Assembly (NCBI GenBank): GCA_965660945.1
Contig: CBFIBS010000001.1
Coordinates: forward strand, 288,253 to 352,252
Length of the DNA: 64,000 bases
Direction of reading: 5' to 3'
DNA from: UBA7985 sp002711265
GTDB taxonomy: Bacteria; Pseudomonadota; Alphaproteobacteria; UBA7985
Below are positions 50,689 through 59,519 of this stretch, piece by piece. A model generated the notes under the pieces. It saw nothing but the letters and a program-made list of their open reading frames with translations. It was not told where the DNA came from and did not search any database. The position numbers and the translations under genes are program-made. Position 1 is the first letter of the stretch. Every line of letters starts with the position of its first letter.

Positions 50689-51795
50689 ATGTCAAACGAT
50701 GCCAACCTGGCGGTAGATACCGCCGACCGCGCCATGGATGTCCGCCCCGAGCACGCCCTCAACGAGGTACAGTTGGCCGCTTTCCTCGCCGAGCACCTGC
50801 CAGCTGGCGACGGCAGCGGTAGTCTGTCCTTGGCCCAATTCGACGCGGGGCAATCCAACCCGACCTACCTGGTGACCTTCGCTGGACGTCGGTACGTGCT
50901 GAGGAAAAAGCCGCCAGGTAAACTACTGCCCTCCGCCCACGCCGTCGATCGCGAATTCCGCATCATGCAGGCACTCGCTGATACAGCAGTTCCAGTCCCG
51001 ACCCTGAGGGTGCTCTGCGACGATGACAGCGTCATCGGCACCATGTTCTACGTCATGGATTTCATCGAAGGCCGGGTGTTCAAGGATCCTGCCCTGCCCG
51101 GTCTGCCCGCTGCGGACCGCGGCCGCGTCTTTGAAACTGCGACCCGTACCCTTGCCAGCCTGCACCGGGTCGACTGGCGTGCCGTCGGGCTCGAGGACTA
51201 CGGCAAATCGAAGGACTACATCGCGCGGCAGATCCGCCGCTGGTCGGGCCAGTACGAGGCATCCAAGACTGAGGAAATCCCCGCTATGGACCAGCTCACC
51301 AGTTGGCTGAGCGAGAACATGCCTGAGGACGTTAACGACCCCCAGAACGTCACCATTGCACACGGCGATTTTCGCATCGACAACATGATTTACAGCCCGA
51401 ACAGTCTCGATCCGATTGCCGTGCTCGACTGGGAACTGAGCACAATCGGTCATCCGCTATCCGACTTTGCTTACTGCGCAATGATGTACTTCATCCCAGC
51501 CAAAGCCCAGCCCTCACCCGGACTAGCCGGGCTAAACCTTGCCGAACACGGGCTGCCGTCACTATCCGAGTTTGTCGCCATGTACGCCGACGCTGCCGGA
51601 CGCAGCGACATCAGCGCCATGAACTACTACATGGCGTTCTCGAAGTTCCGGATGGCGGCGATCCTGCAGGGCGTCTACAAGCGCTCGCTGGACGGCAATG
51701 CCTCATCCCGGATCGCTGGGCAAGTGGGGGAATTTGTAAAGACCTTCGCCAAGGCGGGACTTATGTTCTCTGACGGCACGTTCCGGGTCGATTGA
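50689..51795 (+). CDS. aminoglycoside-phosphotransferase-fold protein (ACAD10/11-like kinase domain)
   Basis: A 368-residue kinase-like protein. The nucleotide loop is GQSNPTYLVTFAGRRYVLRKKPPG (about 54-76) with the ATP lysine; the catalytic loop is AHGDFRIDNMIY (about 224-235) and the metal-binding site VLDWELSTIGHP (about 246-257). This layout matches the kinase domain of ACAD10/ACAD11, which acts on 4-hydroxyacyl-CoA. In bacteria such genes are often beside acyl-CoA dehydrogenases; here none is adjacent, so the substrate is uncertain. It is not expected to give drug resistance. It ends 17 bp from the converging metG. Confidence 0.88.
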   Translation: MSNDANLAVDTADRAMDVRPEHALNEVQLAAFLAEHLPAGDGSGSLSLAQFDAGQSNPTYLVTFAGRRYVLRKKPPGKLLPSAHAVDREFRIMQALADTAVPVPTLRVLCDDDSVIGTMFYVMDFIEGRVFKDPALPGLPAADRGRVFETATRTLASLHRVDWRAVGLEDYGKSKDYIARQIRRWSGQYEASKTEEIPAMDQLTSWLSENMPEDVNDPQNVTIAHGDFRIDNMIYSPNSLDPIAVLDWELSTIGHPLSDFAYCAMMYFIPAKAQPSPGLAGLNLAEHGLPSLSEFVAMYADAAGRSDISAMNYYMAFSKFRMAAILQGVYKRSLDGNASSRIAGQVGEFVKTFAKAGLMFSDGTFRVD

Positions 51796-51812
51796 CCAAG
51801 TGCGGGGGCGGT

Positions 51813-53339
51813 TCAGGCTTCGGCCTCGACATAGCGCGGAAACACGCCTTCGGGCTTGGGCAGGCTCGTGCCCGATATCAGCCGGTCTTCAAGCGCCGCA
51901 AAGTCCCTCTTGTCCGCAGGCTGACCGACCAGATCGAGCAGCTTGGCTGAGCTCTCTGGCATCACCGGCTGCAGGATCAGCGTCACCCGCCGCACCGTCT
52001 CGATTACGGTATAGAGCACGCTCGCCATCCGCTCAGGATCCGTCTTCTTGAGCGTCCAAGGCGCCTGCGCGTCGATATAGACGTTCGCCTCCGAAATCAC
52101 TGACCACACAGCCTCCAGCGCACGGTTGAAGGCCTGCATATCCAGCAGCCCGCGCACCTCGTCGAGCAAGGCCGGACCCGCGGCGGTGATCAGCGCTTCG
52201 TCCTCGGCCGTCAGCATCGCGGTCGGGACCTGGCCATCAAGGTTCTTAGCGATCATCGACAGCGAACGCTGCGCGAGGTTGCCGAGGTTGTTGGCCAGAT
52301 CACTATTCATCCGCGTGACCATGGCCTCGCGCCGGAAATCGCCGTCGTTGCCGAAGGGCACTTCGCGCAGCAGGAAATAGCGGGTCTGATCGAGTCCGAA
52401 GGTCTCCTTGAGCTCATAGGGGTCGATGACATTCCCCAGCGATTTGGAGATTTTCTCACCCTCGTTGGTCCACCAGCCGTGGGCAAAGACCCGGCTAGGC
52501 AGCGGCAGGTCGGCCCCCATCAGGAAAGCGGGCCAGTAAATCGCGTGGAAGCGCAGAATATCCTTGCCCACCAGATGCAGATCAGCGGGCCAGCGCGGCG
52601 CAGCATCCGGCCAGCCGGTGGCGGTCAGATAGTTGGTTAGGGCGTCCAGCCAGACGTACATGACGTGGCGGTCGTTCCCTGGTACCTGCACGCCCCAGTC
52701 GAATGTCGTCCGCGAGATCGATAGATCCTGCAGCCCACCCTTCACGAAGGAAATCACTTCGTTCCGCCGCCCCTTGGGCAGGATAAAGTCCGGCTGGCTT
52801 TCGTAGAGCGCCAGCAGGCGGTCTTCGAAGGCGGAGAGACGGAAAAAGTAGGATTCCTCCTCGACCCACTCGACTGGCTTTCCCGTAGGCGCGATCTTGG
52901 TGCCGGCCGGGCCTTCCTTGAGCTCAGCCTCGTCGTAGAAGGCTTCGTCGGAGACGGCGTACCACCCAGCATACTTGTCCAGATAGATATGCCCGGCAGC
53001 CTCCAGCCGCCGCCACAGCTCGGCACAGGCGCGCTTGTGACGGTCTTCGGTGGTCCGGATGAAATCGTTGTTCGAGAAGTTGAAGTCGTCCGCCAGACCG
53101 CGAAACACCGCCGAGACTTCGTCGGTGAACTGCTGCGGGGTGATGCCCTTGCCCTCGGCCGAACGCTGGATCTTCTGACCGTGTTCATCGGTGCCGGTCA
53201 GGAAATACACATCATAGCCATCCAGCCGCTTGAACCGGGCCATGACGTCGGCGGCCAGGGTCGTGTAGGCGTGGCCGACGTGGGGCCGGTCGTTGACGTA
53301 GTAAATCGGCGTGGTGACGTAGTACTTCGGGGCAGTCAT
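51813..53339 (-). CDS. metG: methionyl-tRNA synthetase
   Basis: Charges tRNA-Met. The 508-residue class I synthetase has HVGHAYTT as the HIGH motif (about 18-25) and KISKS as the KMSKS motif (in GEKISKSLGNVIDP, about 298-311). The inserted domain has YAGWYAVSDEAFYDEAEL and lacks the zinc-knuckle cysteines of the E. coli type, which fits the shorter form common in alphaproteobacteria. No C-terminal tRNA-binding domain is present. ATG 53339. It is the last gene of the rlpA-dac-tmk-holB series on the minus strand, separated from holB by one inserted gene. Confidence 0.96.
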   Translation of the reverse strand: MTAPKYYVTTPIYYVNDRPHVGHAYTTLAADVMARFKRLDGYDVYFLTGTDEHGQKIQRSAEGKGITPQQFTDEVSAVFRGLADDFNFSNNDFIRTTEDRHKRACAELWRRLEAAGHIYLDKYAGWYAVSDEAFYDEAELKEGPAGTKIAPTGKPVEWVEEESYFFRLSAFEDRLLALYESQPDFILPKGRRNEVISFVKGGLQDLSISRTTFDWGVQVPGNDRHVMYVWLDALTNYLTATGWPDAAPRWPADLHLVGKDILRFHAIYWPAFLMGADLPLPSRVFAHGWWTNEGEKISKSLGNVIDPYELKETFGLDQTRYFLLREVPFGNDGDFRREAMVTRMNSDLANNLGNLAQRSLSMIAKNLDGQVPTAMLTAEDEALITAAGPALLDEVRGLLDMQAFNRALEAVWSVISEANVYIDAQAPWTLKKTDPERMASVLYTVIETVRRVTLILQPVMPESSAKLLDLVGQPADKRDFAALEDRLISGTSLPKPEGVFPRYVEAEA

Positions 53340-53456
53340 GATGAGCTCTGTCCGGCGGAAACATGAATCTGCGCGGACTGTAGCTCTCCGTGCGGGGCGA
53401 TGACTACGACAAACTCAGCAACGCAGTATGGCCCCTTAGCCATGGGCCTGCTGCCC

Positions 53457-53978
53457 TCAGCGGTAGACCGAGCTGGAGCCAGTGCCGTAAATTGCCTCAT
53501 AAGGCACGACAGCTCTGTCGACCGGCATCGAGGCTTCGAAGCCAAGCCACAGGTTGCTGCCAAGCTGAAAATCACCGCCAACTTCGACCCAGGTCCCGGA
53601 TTCCAGATCCGGGATATCACCCATGGCAGAGACGCCATTTATGGCGGCATAGAGCTCGCCGTGCTCGCCGTGGATTGTCAGTCCCGCCCCGTACTCGTAG
53701 GCCTCGCCGAGATTTGAGTCGATCCGGCGACCCTCCAGCCCCAGCGTCAGTCCCGGGCTGAGTGCGATATCTGCCTCTGTCCCCACCGACACGCCGGTGT
53801 AGCCTTCGCCCCAGTTGGTGGTGAAGGCCTCGAACTCGACGCTCATATCGAGGTTGTCCTGAACCTTGGGCATGGGGCCGATCAGCACCGGTTCCGATTG
53901 CGGGTAGAACACTTGTGCCGCCGCATGTCCGGACATCAACAGACCGACGGCCGCGGGAATAATAAAGGCAAGGCGCAT
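53457..53978 (-). CDS. predicted exported beta-rich protein of unknown function
   Basis: A 173-residue protein with a signal peptide (MRLAFIIPAAVGLLMSGHAAAQ, cut after about residue 21). The rest alternates short polar and hydrophobic strands with glycines (TGVSVGTEADIALSPGLTLG; GGDFQLGSNLWLGFEASMP), which suggests a small outer-membrane barrel or lipocalin-like fold. It does not end in the aromatic residue usual for barrels. I do not recognise the family. It lies between holB and metG on the same strand, where these genes are normally adjacent, with a weak terminator upstream (54029-54047), so it may be transcribed separately. Confidence 0.7.
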   Translation of the reverse strand: MRLAFIIPAAVGLLMSGHAAAQVFYPQSEPVLIGPMPKVQDNLDMSVEFEAFTTNWGEGYTGVSVGTEADIALSPGLTLGLEGRRIDSNLGEAYEYGAGLTIHGEHGELYAAINGVSAMGDIPDLESGTWVEVGGDFQLGSNLWLGFEASMPVDRAVVPYEAIYGTGSSSVYR

Positions 53979-54028
53979 AGAAATCGGGTCCGTTCAGGGC
54001 AACAAGGTCGCTTATCGGCCTGCTGTAT

Positions 54029-54047
54029 AAAACTGGCCTATGGCCAG
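54029..54047 (-). terminator. possible terminator after holB
   Basis: Read on the minus strand, CTGGCC/GGCCAG (54047-54042 with 54038-54033) forms a 6-bp stem with a 3-nt loop and is followed by TTTTA. It lies 63 bp after the holB stop. The T run is short, so the strength is doubtful. Confidence 0.45.
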
Positions 54048-54109
54048 CGCTAGACCGAAACTTGTCAGCTTTGGGGTATGTTGCAGCCCCATGATCACGG
54101 TCCGGGGCC

Positions 54110-55093
54110 TCAGAAGTGCCGCAGCAAAGTGCGCCACTCGTCCTCGGGATTGACCTTGATGGCGTCAATCCGGTCAAAGGCCGCCAGCGCTGCCTGGTAA
54201 AGGCGCTGATCCTGCCGGTCCTGGTCCGAGCCCGGGCGCGGCTGGCGCGCGCGCAGCGCCCGCAGAAACGGATTGCGGAAGCTCTGATCGCCGGTCTTGC
54301 CGATGGCAGCGGCCAGCGAAGCTGCGAGCCGGTCCCGGCGGGCTTCCCCCTCAGACTGGCCCAGCGCGTCGAGCTGTTCGAGCCAGCCCAGCACCTTACC
54401 GTCCGAAAGACCCAACGCCTGCCCCGGCGAATACCCCGCCGCCGGGCCCAGCGCGGCCAGCTCCTGCTGCCCCGAAGCCTCGCACCAGGCACCGAAGTCA
54501 TCCGGGCTCAGCGCCGCAAACGGCACCTTGGCACAGCGCGACAGCACGGTTGGCAGCAGGCTTCCCAGCGAGCGCGCGATCAGGATCATCATCCCGCCGC
54601 GTGGCGGTTCTTCCAGACGCTTGAGCAGAGCGTTGGAGGCTTCCCGATTCAGCATCTCTGCCCGATCGACGATGACGATCCGTCGCTTGGAAAAACTGCC
54701 GGTCTTGGAAAAGAACGGACCGATGCGGCGCACCACGTCGATGGTGAACTCGGTCTTGTCGGCGAGTTTCTGCAGGTAGAGCATATCGGGATGTGCGGCC
54801 TGCTCGATGATCCGGGCCATATGGGCACCCTCGGCAGCCTCTTCGGGGACGAGCACCTGTGTCTCGTCGGTGGTCAGCGTCTGCCCGCTGAGCAGGATTT
54901 TGGCGAGCACCATAGCCGCGGTGCGCTTTCCAACGCCGTCAGGACCGTAGAAGATCACCCCGGCTGGCCCGTCCCCCCCCGGGTACAACCGGGCAATCTG
55001 CGCCCAGGCCCGATCCTGTCCGATCAGCCGACGCGGCTCGAAGGGCTTAAGGTCCATCTCCTTGGGATTACTGTTTCGCCCCTGTCCGGCCAC
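54110..55093 (-). CDS. holB: DNA polymerase III subunit delta prime
   Basis: Clamp-loader subunit that helps place the sliding clamp on DNA. The 327-residue AAA+ protein has the P-loop FYGPDGVGKRTAAM (about 48-61), the sensor/Walker B region RRIVIVDRAEMLNREASNALLKRLEEPPRG, and a helical C-terminal lid. The zinc-binding cysteine set of E. coli delta prime is not seen. It starts with GTG 55093, whose G is also the last base of the tmk stop codon (TAGTG), so translation is coupled. An in-frame ATG at 55057 has AAGGAG touching it, too close to be used well. Confidence 0.9.
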   Translation of the reverse strand: MAGQGRNSNPKEMDLKPFEPRRLIGQDRAWAQIARLYPGGDGPAGVIFYGPDGVGKRTAAMVLAKILLSGQTLTTDETQVLVPEEAAEGAHMARIIEQAAHPDMLYLQKLADKTEFTIDVVRRIGPFFSKTGSFSKRRIVIVDRAEMLNREASNALLKRLEEPPRGGMMILIARSLGSLLPTVLSRCAKVPFAALSPDDFGAWCEASGQQELAALGPAAGYSPGQALGLSDGKVLGWLEQLDALGQSEGEARRDRLAASLAAAIGKTGDQSFRNPFLRALRARQPRPGSDQDRQDQRLYQAALAAFDRIDAIKVNPEDEWRTLLRHF

Positions 55094-55731
55094 TACAGCG
55101 CGCCTTCGAACTGGTGTGCCACCGCGTGCAGAACCCGCTCCCGGACGGCCTCAAGGCTGCCAGAGGCATCGATCTCGGCGACGGGTCCCCGGGCTGCGGC
55201 ATCGCTGAGCACCTGAGCATAAGACGCCCTGACCCGGGCGTGATAGCTGTCTTCCCGCGCCTCGAAGCGCTTTTCCTCGTCCTCCCGCGCGCGGGCACGG
55301 GCCAAAGCATCCTGAGCGGAAAGGGAAAAGGCGAGCAGCAGGTCGGGTTCCAGCCCGCCGGTAGCCATCTCTATCAGGGCACCCAGGCGTCCGACATCAA
55401 GGCCCAGTCCACCGCCTTGATAGGCCAGCGTAGAATGATAGTAGCGGTCGCAGACGACCCAACGACCGGCGTCCAGCGCTGGCCGGATCACCCGCTCGAC
55501 AAGTTCGTGCCGCGCTGCGTTCATGAGCAGCGCTTCGGTCCAGTTGAGCAGGTCGCCAGGCTCGCCTTCTACCAGCAGCGCCCGGATGCGCTCGGCGGAG
55601 GGGCAGCCACCGGGCTCGCGCACGTGTTCGACCTCGCGTCCCGCCACCGTCAGCGCCTGCACCAACTCCCGGGCTTGGGTGGTCTTTCCGGTGCCGTCCG
55701 GCCCCTCTATGACAATGAATTTACCCTGCAC
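55093..55731 (-). CDS. tmk: thymidylate kinase
   Basis: Phosphorylates dTMP to dTDP. The 212-residue protein has the P-loop IEGPDGTGKTTQARELV (about 8-24), VREPGG (about 39-44) and the DR-Y motif CDRYYHSTLAYQGGG (about 95-109). The lid region ARAREDEEKRFEARE completes the family pattern. It begins with GTG 55731 after AACGGGAC, 10 bp downstream of the dac stop, and shares one base with holB. Confidence 0.95.
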   Translation of the reverse strand: MQGKFIVIEGPDGTGKTTQARELVQALTVAGREVEHVREPGGCPSAERIRALLVEGEPGDLLNWTEALLMNAARHELVERVIRPALDAGRWVVCDRYYHSTLAYQGGGLGLDVGRLGALIEMATGGLEPDLLLAFSLSAQDALARARAREDEEKRFEAREDSYHARVRASYAQVLSDAAARGPVAEIDASGSLEAVRERVLHAVAHQFEGAL

Positions 55732-55741
55732 GTCCCGTTAC

Positions 55742-56941
55742 TCATTCCGGTGATCCGAAGACTATATAGCGAATTCCGGTCGAAACACGCTCTAAACGCC
55801 CGACTGAATCAACCGACGCCCCGGCCAGTACAGGAATTTCGTGCGGCTTGATCCCTGGTCCGCTGATGATCAGAGAGCCGATTTCCTGCCCTGCTTCGAC
55901 CGGAGCTGGGATGGGTGAATTGTAGGTCACCTGTGCCCGGAGATTGCGGTGGGCCTGCGCAGGTAGGGTCATGCGAAGGCCGAACTGAGTTACCAGCGGT
56001 ATCGTCGGTTCAGTGCCGAGCCAGACAGGCGCATGAGCGATCACCTGCCCCGCGCGAAACAGCGAGTGGTTGCTGAATTCATTCAGTCCCCAGGCTGTCA
56101 GCTTTTCTGCATCGGTCTTGCGTTCGGCTTCTGTCGCAGCACCGTTGAGCACCACCAGCACGCGGCGGCCTTCACTTGCGGCAGAGACCATGACCCCGTA
56201 GCCGCCGTCCTGCGTTCGACCGGTCTTGATCCCGTCGACGCCCAGCTTGCCCAGCACCGGGTGGCGGTTGCGAAAGGTCGAGCCCCGGTAGACGATCGCC
56301 TCCTGTCCAAAGTAGCCGTAGTAAGCCCAGTGATCGTTGATCAAACGCAGGCCCAGGCGGGCCATATCCCGCGCGGTGGATACGTGTCCGGGTTCGGGCC
56401 AACCACTGGCGTTGACGAAATTGGTGTCGGTCATGCCGATCGCTTCTGCAGTCCGGTTCATACGTTCGGCAAAAGCCGCCTCGCTGCCTGCCAACCCTTC
56501 GGCGAGGGTAATGGCTGCGTCGTTCCCCGAGGCAACGATCAACCCGCGGAGCAGGTCATCCACAGTCACCATCCGACCCTTGGGCAGAAGCATCGTTGAG
56601 CCACCGCGCGATGCTGCTTTCTGGCTGACCTCGAACTGAGTGCTCAGCGAGATTTCGCCGCGCTCCAGCGCGTTAAACACCAGGTAGGCAGTCATGACCT
56701 TGGTCATTGACGACGGGGTCATGGGCTCAGTGCTGTTCTTCTGGAACAGGATATCCGTGCTCTCAACGTCGATCACGACGACTTGTTGCGAGCTGGCGGA
56801 TATGGCCAGCGCCGCTCGTGGCACACCGAAGCTGGCCACGACCAGCACCAGCGCGAGCGCAAACGCCCGCACGGCAGACCAAAGGCTCGAGTGCACACTC
56901 GCTCGCTTGGAACGGAAAAAGGCCGGGCGATCAGACAACAC
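55742..56941 (-). CDS. D-alanyl-D-alanine carboxypeptidase (PBP5/6 family)
   Basis: Trims the terminal D-Ala from peptidoglycan pentapeptides in the periplasm. The 399-residue protein has a signal peptide (FALALVLVVASFGVPRAALA), the active-site SxxK in PSSMTKVMTAY (about 77-87), SGN in VASGNDAAITLAEG and KTG in GIKTGRTQDGG, followed by the beta-rich stem domain and a C-terminal amphipathic end that would touch the membrane. I prefer GTG 56941, with GAGGG 6 nt before it, over TTG 56971. It lies 37 bp downstream of rlpA and 10 bp upstream of tmk. Confidence 0.93.
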   Translation of the reverse strand: MLSDRPAFFRSKRASVHSSLWSAVRAFALALVLVVASFGVPRAALAISASSQQVVVIDVESTDILFQKNSTEPMTPSSMTKVMTAYLVFNALERGEISLSTQFEVSQKAASRGGSTMLLPKGRMVTVDDLLRGLIVASGNDAAITLAEGLAGSEAAFAERMNRTAEAIGMTDTNFVNASGWPEPGHVSTARDMARLGLRLINDHWAYYGYFGQEAIVYRGSTFRNRHPVLGKLGVDGIKTGRTQDGGYGVMVSAASEGRRVLVVLNGAATEAERKTDAEKLTAWGLNEFSNHSLFRAGQVIAHAPVWLGTEPTIPLVTQFGLRMTLPAQAHRNLRAQVTYNSPIPAPVEAGQEIGSLIISGPGIKPHEIPVLAGASVDSVGRLERVSTGIRYIVFGSPE

Positions 56942-56978
56942 GGCGATCCCTCTGCATTCTGGCAGGCTCAATCACCGG

Positions 56979-58055
56979 TCAGTCGATGACCACCTGGGCG
57001 TCAGCAGCCCCGGCTGAAATCACCCAGCCCAGCGCCACCCGTGCGTCGGCGTCACTGGCGTAAGGACCGACACGGACCCGCCACAGCTGTCGGCCGTTGA
57101 CGATTGCTGGCAGGACGACGACCGAGCCGGTATTGGCAAGTTGCTGCTGCATTGATAGTGCGTTGGACCGCTCGCCGAAGGCACCGGCCTGAATATAGAA
57201 ACCTGGGGCGCCGGTCCCATTGGTGGGTACGGCGTCAAACACCGGGACCGCCGGCGCGGTCAGTGCATTCTGGGTTACGGCACCGGCGAACGGATCATCG
57301 AGCGGCGCAGTATCGATCGGCACTGACGGTGCAATCGTCGCCGTGACAGCAGGCTGAACGGTCGCTGCCGCCGGGTTGGCGATCACCGGCCCGGTGGGTG
57401 TTGGTAACGCCCGGCCCAGCTGACCGCCGGTGGCCTGTGCCACGTTACGGGTCACGGCTTCAACCACTTCTACACTGACCATGGAGACTGAGTTTGTACC
57501 AATCCCCAGCACCCGGGCCGCTGCCGGGGTGACCTCGATCAAGTGGGTGAAATCGTTGGGCCCTCGATCATTGATCCGCATCAGGGTCGCACGGTCGTTG
57601 TCGAGGTTGGTGACCTTAACGATGGTCGAAAACGGCAGGGTCCGGTGGGCTGCGGTCAACAGGCCGGGATTGTAACGCTCCTGGCTAGCTGTGGTGCCGG
57701 TGAACATCTCAGAGCCAATCGCCGCGATGCCCTCGCGCAGGTAACTCAGGTCTTCCTGCGGGGTCACGGTTTGGCCACCGAGAATGTAGACACTGCCCAG
57801 CGAGTAGCGTGCAACGTCGCCGCTGGGGTCGAGCGTATTGGCGGGGAAAGCGCTGACCGGGTTGGCGGGATCAAACACCGGCAGGGTCGAGGTCGAAACC
57901 ACCTCGGAGGCTGTGCCACGGTCGAGGCCGAAACTCTCCTGCACCGCGTCACAGCCACCCAGGGCTAGGAGCACACCACCCAGTGCCGCCACGCGCAGGG
58001 GCGCGGACAGCAAGGATCGGGCGATATCGGGAACAAACGACGGGACGTCTGACAT
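56979..58055 (-). CDS. rlpA: RlpA-family lipoprotein (septal lytic transglycosylase with SPOR domain)
   Basis: Cuts naked glycan strands of peptidoglycan at division. The 358-residue protein has a lipobox (LLALGGC, about 31-37), so it is a lipoprotein. The double-psi barrel domain follows, with TAAHRTLPFSTIVKVTNL (about 135-152) and INDRGPND, whose Asp is catalytic. A Pro/Ala-rich linker leads to a C-terminal SPOR domain (GFYIQAGAFGERSNALSMQQ; WRVRVGPYASDADARVAL) that binds denuded glycan. Start ATG 58055; an open frame upstream to 58151 is not conserved. First gene of the rlpA-dac-tmk-holB operon. Confidence 0.92.
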   Translation of the reverse strand: MSDVPSFVPDIARSLLSAPLRVAALGGVLLALGGCDAVQESFGLDRGTASEVVSTSTLPVFDPANPVSAFPANTLDPSGDVARYSLGSVYILGGQTVTPQEDLSYLREGIAAIGSEMFTGTTASQERYNPGLLTAAHRTLPFSTIVKVTNLDNDRATLMRINDRGPNDFTHLIEVTPAAARVLGIGTNSVSMVSVEVVEAVTRNVAQATGGQLGRALPTPTGPVIANPAAATVQPAVTATIAPSVPIDTAPLDDPFAGAVTQNALTAPAVPVFDAVPTNGTGAPGFYIQAGAFGERSNALSMQQQLANTGSVVVLPAIVNGRQLWRVRVGPYASDADARVALGWVISAGAADAQVVID

Positions 58056-58287
58056 GGATCTCTGCCTGCAAATGCTATGGAACGGGGCGGCTGCCACCTC
58101 GATGGGATCGCATAACATGAATGCGCAGGTCGCGCTATCGGTCAGCCACATCCCCGCCCCCTGCTAGGCGGCGCGCGTGGCGGGATGATGGCAAAGGGCA
58201 AAGCTGGCGGCAAGCCAGCACCGACCGTGTTGGCAAAGCCATGCATTCGGCTCATGCGCGCGGTCACTTGTGCCGCGCAATCGGGGC

Positions 58288-58316
58288 TTGCATGGCGCTG
58301 CGCTGGCGGCTATGTC
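58288..58316 (+). promoter_or_regulatory. sigma-70-type promoter of tRNA-Asn
   Basis: TTGCAT (58288-58293) and TATGTC (58311-58316) are 17 bp apart, the ideal spacing. The -10 ends 12 bp before the tRNA, and the stretch after it is GC-rich as for stable-RNA promoters. Confidence 0.6.
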
Positions 58317-58328
58317 ACGGCTTAGCGT

Positions 58329-58404
58329 TCCCTGATAGCTCAGTTGGTAGAGCAGCTGACTGTTAATCAGCGGGTCACTGGTTCGAGTCCAGTTCAGGGA
58401 GCCA
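58329..58404 (+). tRNA. tRNA-Asn (anticodon GTT)
   Basis: Full 76-nt cloverleaf with encoded CCA. Acceptor arms 58329-58335 (TCCCTGA) and 58394-58400 (TCAGGGA) pair perfectly. The D arm has AGCTCAGTTGGTAGAGC. The anticodon stem GCTGA/TCAGC holds the loop CTGTTAA with anticodon GTT at 58362-58364. The T arm is CTGGTTCGAGTCCAG. Discriminator G58401, then CCA 58402-58404. A T run follows (58406-58412). Integrated elements often sit after tRNA genes, and an AT-rich patch begins here. Confidence 0.97.
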
Positions 58405-58749
58405 CTTTTTTTCCATTTATGCATTTTTAACAGTGCCTTAGAGGCAAGGTCAGCGCGCCGTGTACGTTTAAGTGTACATTTCTGTCGCTGCTTCCAACGC
58501 TTTAAACGTCCAATACCCTACCCTGGCTCGAGTTATTGGGGGGCGGCCTGAAAATGAGATCGCAACGATTTTCGGGCGACCAATCAAGAGAGAGTAAGAC
58601 TAGGCTGGCGGACAAATAGCAAACAGGGACCACGCCGTAACGCAGTCCCTGCTGAAGTGTTGAAGTGGTAAGATAGGATTAGTGTTACCCACGATGCTTA
58701 CCCACGCTTAACCTTTAATTAGCCGCAAACGCGTTGATTTTTGATACGG
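58405..58749. other. non-coding AT-rich spacer after tRNA-Asn
   Basis: 345 bp with no credible gene. It contains an operator-like palindrome TGTAC-N8-GTACA (58461-58465, 58474-58478), which is also a direct repeat of GTGTAC, and a 7-bp hairpin CAGGGAC/GTCCCTG (58624-58630 with 58645-58651). I see no copy of the tRNA 3' end that would mark an attachment site. Confidence 0.5.
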
Positions 58750-59101
58750 TCAATCTACGGTATGGATTTCCCACGACGCCACGCCGTCGGCGTCAACATC
58801 CCACTTGTAGACACAGGCCTTACCGTTCAATTCAGAGAAGGCTTCAGAGTGGCTTGCAAAGTAAACTGCACCACGAAACTTTNNNNNNNNNNGACAAAAT
58901 CACACCGGAGTTAGGACACTCGCCGTAGAAGGAGCCATCAGGCTGCATTTCCGCCTGATAGGTGGCCATGAACTGGACTGGATGCCCCAGCAGAGTGCCT
59001 TCACCTGCGCCAGTCGTTTCGAGCTTGGGCATCCCATATTCGCTTGGTATTGCCTTCACCTCAGTTTGGCCCTTCATTGAGCCTACATGTTTTCCGAGCA
59101 T
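58750..59101 (-). CDS. unknown protein, interrupted by an assembly gap
   Basis: One gene read in two frames across the ten N at 58883-58892. Before the gap (from ATG 59101, with AAGGAAAATGAA as ribosome site) it codes about 70 residues including TTGAGEGTLLGHPVQFMATY and QPDGSFYGECPNSGVI. After the gap, in a different frame, it codes FRGAVYFASHSEAFSELNGK, then ACVYKWDVDADG and a TGA at 58750. The pieces join as one beta-rich domain of a small-protein family in which a central segment is expected between them, so the true gap is probably longer than ten bases. The single-frame reading through the N stops early and is false. Function not known. AT content is higher than in the neighbours, as in the sulfotransferase next to it. 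Confidence 0.65.
58883..58892. other. assembly gap (ten N)
   Basis: Ten undetermined bases. Ten is a conventional placeholder, and the gene on either side changes frame across it, so the real length is unlikely to be ten. Confidence 0.98.
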
Positions 59102-59519
59102 TTCATTTTCCTTAATCTAGTCAATCAATGAATTTACGTTACCGCTGAAGTCGGCACGTCAAATGTGACTGTATTGTGTCCCCTCATGTCGTCTCGACCC
59201 GTCAGAGGCGCGAAACTCTGTGCTTCAGAAAGTCACAGTTAGTTTGGTTCAGGCCGGTGCACTAACCCCATTGCAGTGTACCGTCGCGGACAGTTTCTTA
59301 CCTCCGCACTGCGAACACTTCAGCCGGCGCATCAGCTGGTCAAATGGCACTACGGACGAAAAGATAGAAAAGCGTAAAGTATAATTCGGGGCATACCGGC
59401 TGATGCCCGATAATTGACCCCTTTCGGGCCAAATTTAAGTCTGTTGGGGAAATTCTATGAAAGCCCACGCCATACTTTTCAAAGTCAATGTATGATGACA
59501 AAAAAAGGATTATTTGCTG
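59102..59519. other. non-coding AT-rich spacer before the sulfotransferase
   Basis: 418 bp with no credible gene. A perfect -10 hexamer TATAAT is at 59380-59385, but nothing like a -35 lies at the right distance. Directly after it, 59386-59410 can fold into a hairpin with one bulge (TCGGGGCAT/ATGCCCGA). This may be the leader of the sulfotransferase gene. Confidence 0.45.

Noticed and set aside
58883..58892. Reading the gapped gene straight through the N
   Set aside because: Gives a short C-terminus that does not match the better frame found on the far side of the gap.
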